The position numbers were made by a program, and so were the translations under genes. Shown in pieces: positions 34,149-36,990 of a DNA stretch of 36,990 nt (within the stretch, counting starts at the first letter, position 1; each line of letters starts with the position of its first letter). The stretch is from CAITZA01 sp937915285. GTDB lineage: Bacteria; Desulfobacterota; Desulfomonilia; Desulfomonilales; Desulfomonilaceae. Under the pieces are notes generated by a model, which worked only from the letters and a program-made list of their open reading frames with translations, was not told the DNA's origin and did no database searches. Location: positions 1 through 36,990 of the forward strand of contig DAISIV010000033.1 in assembly GCA_036821825.1 (NCBI GenBank), in the 5' to 3' direction.

Positions 34149-34844
34149 TTAAAGGTTACTGAAAATGATGCAAAGTGAGGCTGCTAAAACGAGTCCGACA
34201 GCGAAAGCGCCTCTTTGCAGCCTGTTGTTGAATGAGCCAATCATGTCCGATATCCCCAGAATAATTACAGCATAAAACCCGATGTTTAGGATCTGGTAGT
34301 AATCTGATGGAAAAAAATCGAGTCCCCACGAGACCAAATGAAATCCCGCTGTAACGTATGTTGTCACGATAAAAAAGGCGCTGATAAATCCCAGAACAAG
34401 CCCTGATGTGATGTAAGTCAGAACTGATTTATCGTTTTCATTTAGAATGGCTTTTTCTGCCAGGACTGCAAATTTGCCGAGAATTATTCTGAACAGTCCA
34501 TCGAACCTTGAGGAAATTATAGTAACAGGATAAGTGACGAAGAACGACAGAGTGGTTGCGGCTTGGACATCCATAGTGAATGCGCCGATCAGACGAATGG
34601 CTATGCAAGTGGCCGAGATTGAGGCCAAGGTGGTATCCGGCGCTATGTAACCTCCAACCGGGGGACGTCTGAGCCAGAGGAGTTCGTAGACAATTCCTAC
34701 TGAACATCCAGCGGAAAAATCCCCGAGTATGAATCCCGTGATAGGCCCGGCTACTATTGGACGCGAAAGCATCAACTGGAAAAGTTGATAGCGGTCCAGC
34801 CACAAAAAACCTGCTATGACGCCTGCTAGTAAAGTCTCAAACAA
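34149..34844 (-). CDS. PTS mannose/sorbose-family EIIC component
   Basis: 231 residues, about seven membrane helices. The pattern RPIVAGPITGFILGDFSAG, then YELLWLRRPPVGGYIAPDTT, is characteristic of the sorbose-specific EIIC family (ManY/AgaC/SorA). It would form part of the sugar channel together with EIID. The frame starts with TTG (34844), preceded by AAGGG about 8 nt upstream; no ATG lies early enough. It is separated by 144 bp from the EIIB gene, more than the other gaps in this run. No EIID gene follows on either strand within the window. Confidence 0.87.
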   Translation of the reverse strand: MFETLLAGVIAGFLWLDRYQLFQLMLSRPIVAGPITGFILGDFSAGCSVGIVYELLWLRRPPVGGYIAPDTTLASISATCIAIRLIGAFTMDVQAATTLSFFVTYPVTIISSRFDGLFRIILGKFAVLAEKAILNENDKSVLTYITSGLVLGFISAFFIVTTYVTAGFHLVSWGLDFFPSDYYQILNIGFYAVIILGISDMIGSFNNRLQRGAFAVGLVLAASLCIIFSNL

Positions 34845-34958
34845 CCCGGTTCCCTTTTCCTTTCAGGCGGCTCAATCTTTCCGAATCGCAACGCTATGAA
34901 TTGCAACAGGTTGAAGCATCAGACGCTTAGGTAGCAGTTCCCTGGGGGCAGAAGTAAA

Positions 34959-34972
34959 TCAAATTCATTTGA
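34959..34972. promoter_or_regulatory. short palindrome between EIIB and EIIC genes
   Basis: TCAAAT-TC-ATTTGA is a 14-bp dyad located 17 bp past the EIIB stop, in the 144-bp spacer before EIIC. It might be a regulatory site or a small processing hairpin; evidence is only the symmetry. Confidence 0.25.
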
Positions 34973-34988
34973 CCAAACTATGTTTCAT

Positions 34989-35462
34989 CTAGCGTATGCA
35001 GTTGAGTTCCACTGCCTTTTCAAATGGAACACTTTGAATGCTTATCTTGATTCCCTCTTCCATGATTTCCCTTAAAGCGCTAAGACATTCCTCACCCAGG
35101 GCCACAGATCTACTCAGGCAAGCCTTATACTCAGGTTCCACTATGTTACCAAGATTCAGAGAATCAAAATCGACCCCCGCCTTTCGGAGCCTCAATGCGT
35201 CTACCGGATTGTCCACAATTACCATTCGTCTTGTTTGGCTAAGGTTCTCGTCAAGCAGTATTGCGGCAATTTTGTCGACTGAATCGATGACCAGGCTGAC
35301 TGAATAGGGGATTGCGGATTCCATGATCATTTTCTGAAGATCATCTTCGGCCAACGCGTCATTAGCAATGAGAAGTTCCTCGGCCCGAGTTGAAGGAAGC
35401 CATCCTTCAAGAATCTGGCCGTGAACGAGTCTGTCATCTACACGTATTAATACAATAGGCAT
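34989..35462 (-). CDS. PTS mannose/sorbose-family EIIB component
   Basis: 157 residues. The opening PIVLIRVDDRLVHGQ contains the phosphorylated histidine H14 in the family motif R-x-D-D-R-L-x-H-G-Q. The rest (RMVIVDNPVDALRLRKAG, then SLNLGNI) follows the EIIB fold. It takes phosphate from EIIA and passes it to the sugar or acts as a regulator. Ribosome site weak. It lies 33 bp behind the EIIA gene. Confidence 0.9.
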   Translation of the reverse strand: MPIVLIRVDDRLVHGQILEGWLPSTRAEELLIANDALAEDDLQKMIMESAIPYSVSLVIDSVDKIAAILLDENLSQTRRMVIVDNPVDALRLRKAGVDFDSLNLGNIVEPEYKACLSRSVALGEECLSALREIMEEGIKISIQSVPFEKAVELNCIR

Positions 35463-35495
35463 ATTTAATTCTTACCAGCATTATAAAAATAATGT

Positions 35496-35930
35496 TCATT
35501 TCTTCTCCGGCGTCCCACCCCTAGGCCGCCTTTGTCTCAATATCTCGCCAGCCCTAAAAATGTTCTCTTTGCCGGCATCGCAGGCTAGTTTGGCCAGAGA
35601 AGTCAGGTCATGATCATTTCTGGAGTTGATGGATTTTATGAGCATCGGAAGATTCATTCCAGTGACCACCTCAACCTTTCCCTCTTCCAGAAAAGACAAT
35701 GATAGGTTTGTGGGGGTTCCACCAAAGAGGTCTGTAAGTATGAGAACTCCATTGCCGGTGTTCAGTTTCGTGATCGTTTTAGCCAACTGTTCACGTACCG
35801 AATCAGGTGAAGCTTTGGGATCAACCGACAAAGCAAGGGTGTGGTCCTCCGAAGTCAGGCCGATTAGTCGGGCTGTCTCCAGGAACTGAACTCCAAGGCT
35901 GCCGTGGGTCAATATTAGGATGCCGACCAT
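35496..35930 (-). CDS. PTS mannose-family EIIA component
   Basis: 144 residues. Phospho-accepting H9 lies in ILILTHGSLG, and VLILTDLFGGTPTNLSLSFL and VVTGMNLPML are conserved EIIA-Man segments. It would be phosphorylated by HPr and pass the group to EIIB. It is a separate polypeptide rather than fused to EIIB as in E. coli ManX. It follows rapZ by 69 bp, a common association in deltaproteobacteria. Confidence 0.92.
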   Translation of the reverse strand: MVGILILTHGSLGVQFLETARLIGLTSEDHTLALSVDPKASPDSVREQLAKTITKLNTGNGVLILTDLFGGTPTNLSLSFLEEGKVEVVTGMNLPMLIKSINSRNDHDLTSLAKLACDAGKENIFRAGEILRQRRPRGGTPEKK

Positions 35931-35999
35931 TTTAAAATATCCATGTCACCCCGGTTTCACTGTCACTCGAGGTGATTAATGTTAAAACATTAGAAATGG

Positions 36000-36899
36000 C
36001 TATGAGCCCCCAGCGAATTGGGATACCGGAACAGTACGATCTCCCAGTTCACGATGTCTTACCTGAACCCCGGAATAACCAAGAGACGCCAATCGCATGG
36101 AGATGTATTCAGATATAACAACCGAGCGATGTCTGCCTCCTGTGCAACCGATAGACAATGTAAAGTATTGCTTCCCTTCGCTAATGTAAAGGGGTAAAAG
36201 AAATTCTAACAAATCTTCAAGCTTTTTCAGAAACTTGGACGTGGTGTCCTTCGAAAGCACCCAATTCCTAACGTCCTCGTCAAGCCCGGTGTTAAACTTG
36301 AGGGATTCGACAAAATGAGGATTGGGCAGAAACCTCACGTCTAGCACCATGTCGGATTCGAGGGGTAGTCCTTTGCCGAAACCAAAAGAATTGATGACTA
36401 TTTTGAGGTTCTCTGTCTGTAGTTGGGAATAAATCTTTTTAATCTCATCCCTTAGCTGATGAACGGTAATATCAGAGGTATCAATCACACGATCGGCTAG
36501 CTTACGGATTTCCCTAAGCTCCTCTCTTTCCCTTTTTATCCCGTCCAGAAGACTTCCGCTGGGCGCCAATGGATGTTGACGTCTGGTCTCACTGTATCGT
36601 CTTATTAAGACCTCATCCCTGGCGTCAAGAAACAGAATCTCAAATGACGTATCGTGCAGCTCCAGTGAACCGAGAATGGATGTATACCGAGGAAAGAATT
36701 TTCTCTGCCTCAAGTCAATCACCAGAGCCAACCTGTTCAATTCCGACCCTGAAGCTTCAACCATTTCAATCAGCTTGGGGACCAGGTCTACCGGTAGGTT
36801 GTCTATGCAAAAGTAGCCTATGTCTTCAAGCGTCTTGGCCGCTGTAGACTTTCCAGAACCTGACAGACCGGTTATCACTAATATCTTTCTCGCGCTCAA
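36000..36899 (-). CDS. rapZ: RapZ-family nucleotide-binding protein (RNase adapter / YvcJ)
   Basis: 299 residues. The P-loop GLSGSGKST lies at 11-19, with the family blocks IGYFCIDNLPVDLVP, FLDARDEVLIRRYSETRRQHP and the C-terminal GCTGGRHRSVVISE. In E. coli RapZ binds small RNAs and senses glucosamine 6-phosphate; in other bacteria the homologue binds nucleotides and its role is less clear. The start is a TTG at 36899 with AGGGGAA directly before it; no ATG or GTG fits, and the frame stays open to the window edge without another usual start codon. The stop of the upstream gene (36905) is 5 nt away, so translation is likely coupled. Confidence 0.93.
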   Translation of the reverse strand: MSARKILVITGLSGSGKSTAAKTLEDIGYFCIDNLPVDLVPKLIEMVEASGSELNRLALVIDLRQRKFFPRYTSILGSLELHDTSFEILFLDARDEVLIRRYSETRRQHPLAPSGSLLDGIKREREELREIRKLADRVIDTSDITVHQLRDEIKKIYSQLQTENLKIVINSFGFGKGLPLESDMVLDVRFLPNPHFVESLKFNTGLDEDVRNWVLSKDTTSKFLKKLEDLLEFLLPLYISEGKQYFTLSIGCTGGRHRSVVISEYISMRLASLGYSGVQVRHRELGDRTVPVSQFAGGS

Positions 36900-36904
36900 T
36901 TCCC

Positions 36905-36990
36905 CTAAAAACCACTCTTTCTGTTCAGCCTCACTACCAACTCGATTAATGAATGAGCGGCTAAACCAGCCGTTACCGGTGTCCTGAATC
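36905..36990 (-). CDS. hprK: HPr kinase/phosphorylase, C-terminal fragment (cut by window edge)
   Basis: A minus-strand frame entering from the right edge gives 27 residues, beginning RTPVTAG after one residue and continuing LAAHSLIELVVRLNRKSGF to a TAG at 36905-36907. The PV-x-x-G followed by an LIEL/VEVA-like helix resembles the C-terminal end of HprK (usually PVRPGRN, then an IEVAA helix). The position just before rapZ and PTS genes agrees with known hprK-rapZ gene order in deltaproteobacteria. Only the tail is visible, so the call is probable, not certain. Confidence 0.6.
   Translation of the reverse strand, partial: FRTPVTAGLAAHSLIELVVRLNRKSGF

Noticed and set aside
26..36990. CRISPR arrays, tRNA/rRNA genes, transposases or phage genes
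   Set aside because: Reading the intergenic regions on both strands showed no direct-repeat arrays, tRNA-like cloverleaf motifs, or mobile-element proteins.
36900..36990. RapZ extended N-terminally to the window edge in the same open frame
   Set aside because: No usual start codon lies in that extension, and another frame there reads as an HprK C-terminus ending 5 nt before the TTG, so the TTG start is preferred.

Overview
The window looks like a chromosomal segment of a Gram-negative bacterium, most plausibly a strictly anaerobic Desulfobacterota (former Deltaproteobacteria). This is inference. It rests on a lipid A-type acyltransferase, lipoprotein signals and an outer-membrane barrel (Gram-negative envelope), menaquinone rather than ubiquinone genes, acyl-CoA dehydrogenase and CoA-racemase genes, large multi-PAS/GAF histidine kinases, and an hprK-rapZ-mannose-type PTS cluster. 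I see no rRNA, tRNA, CRISPR array, transposase or phage module.

Layout. 1-1.1 kb: two tail-to-tail members of a PD-(D/E)XK nuclease-like family, the first cut by the window edge; the complete one has a perfect consensus sigma70 promoter. 1.3-5.8 kb: a P-type cation ATPase converging on a long acyl-CoA dehydrogenase. 5.8-6.4 kb: a gene-free stretch ending in a strong extended -10 promoter. 6.4-11.8 kb: a proline-rich outer-membrane barrel protein and a 1352-residue membrane hybrid histidine kinase. 11.9-15.8 kb: a LpxL/HtrB-type acyltransferase, a TPR lipoprotein and a soluble PAS histidine kinase with a cysteine-rich PAS. 16.0-21.0 kb, all on the minus strand: TIGR01777 epimerase, SlyD-like isomerase, an orphan DppD-type ATPase, a small membrane protein and AsnB. 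21.2-23.3 kb: an unusual zinc-ribbon/repeat/DUF2314 protein. 23.3-27.9 kb, minus strand: alpha-glucan phosphorylase, aldo/keto reductase and an alpha-methylacyl-CoA racemase-like protein. 28.1-32.9 kb, plus strand: a TetR regulator, then five overlapping genes: an SsuABC/NMT1-type importer followed by menG and menA. 33.0-34.0 kb: a small lipoprotein and RimI beside a very AT-rich spacer. 34.1-37.0 kb, minus strand: hprK (3' end), rapZ, and PTS EIIA, EIIB and EIIC, with no EIID seen.

Working together. The most suggestive association is the importer-menG-menA operon: its overlaps (35, 4, 16 and 4 nt) imply co-translation, so uptake of an unidentified small organic molecule is probably tied to late menaquinone synthesis, perhaps under the TetR protein encoded just upstream. 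The PTS cluster joins HPr kinase, RapZ and three mannose-type EII subunits, which suggests a regulatory PTS or a transporter whose EIID lies elsewhere. GlgP links to storage-glucan breakdown. All calls come from reading the sequence; no database search was run.
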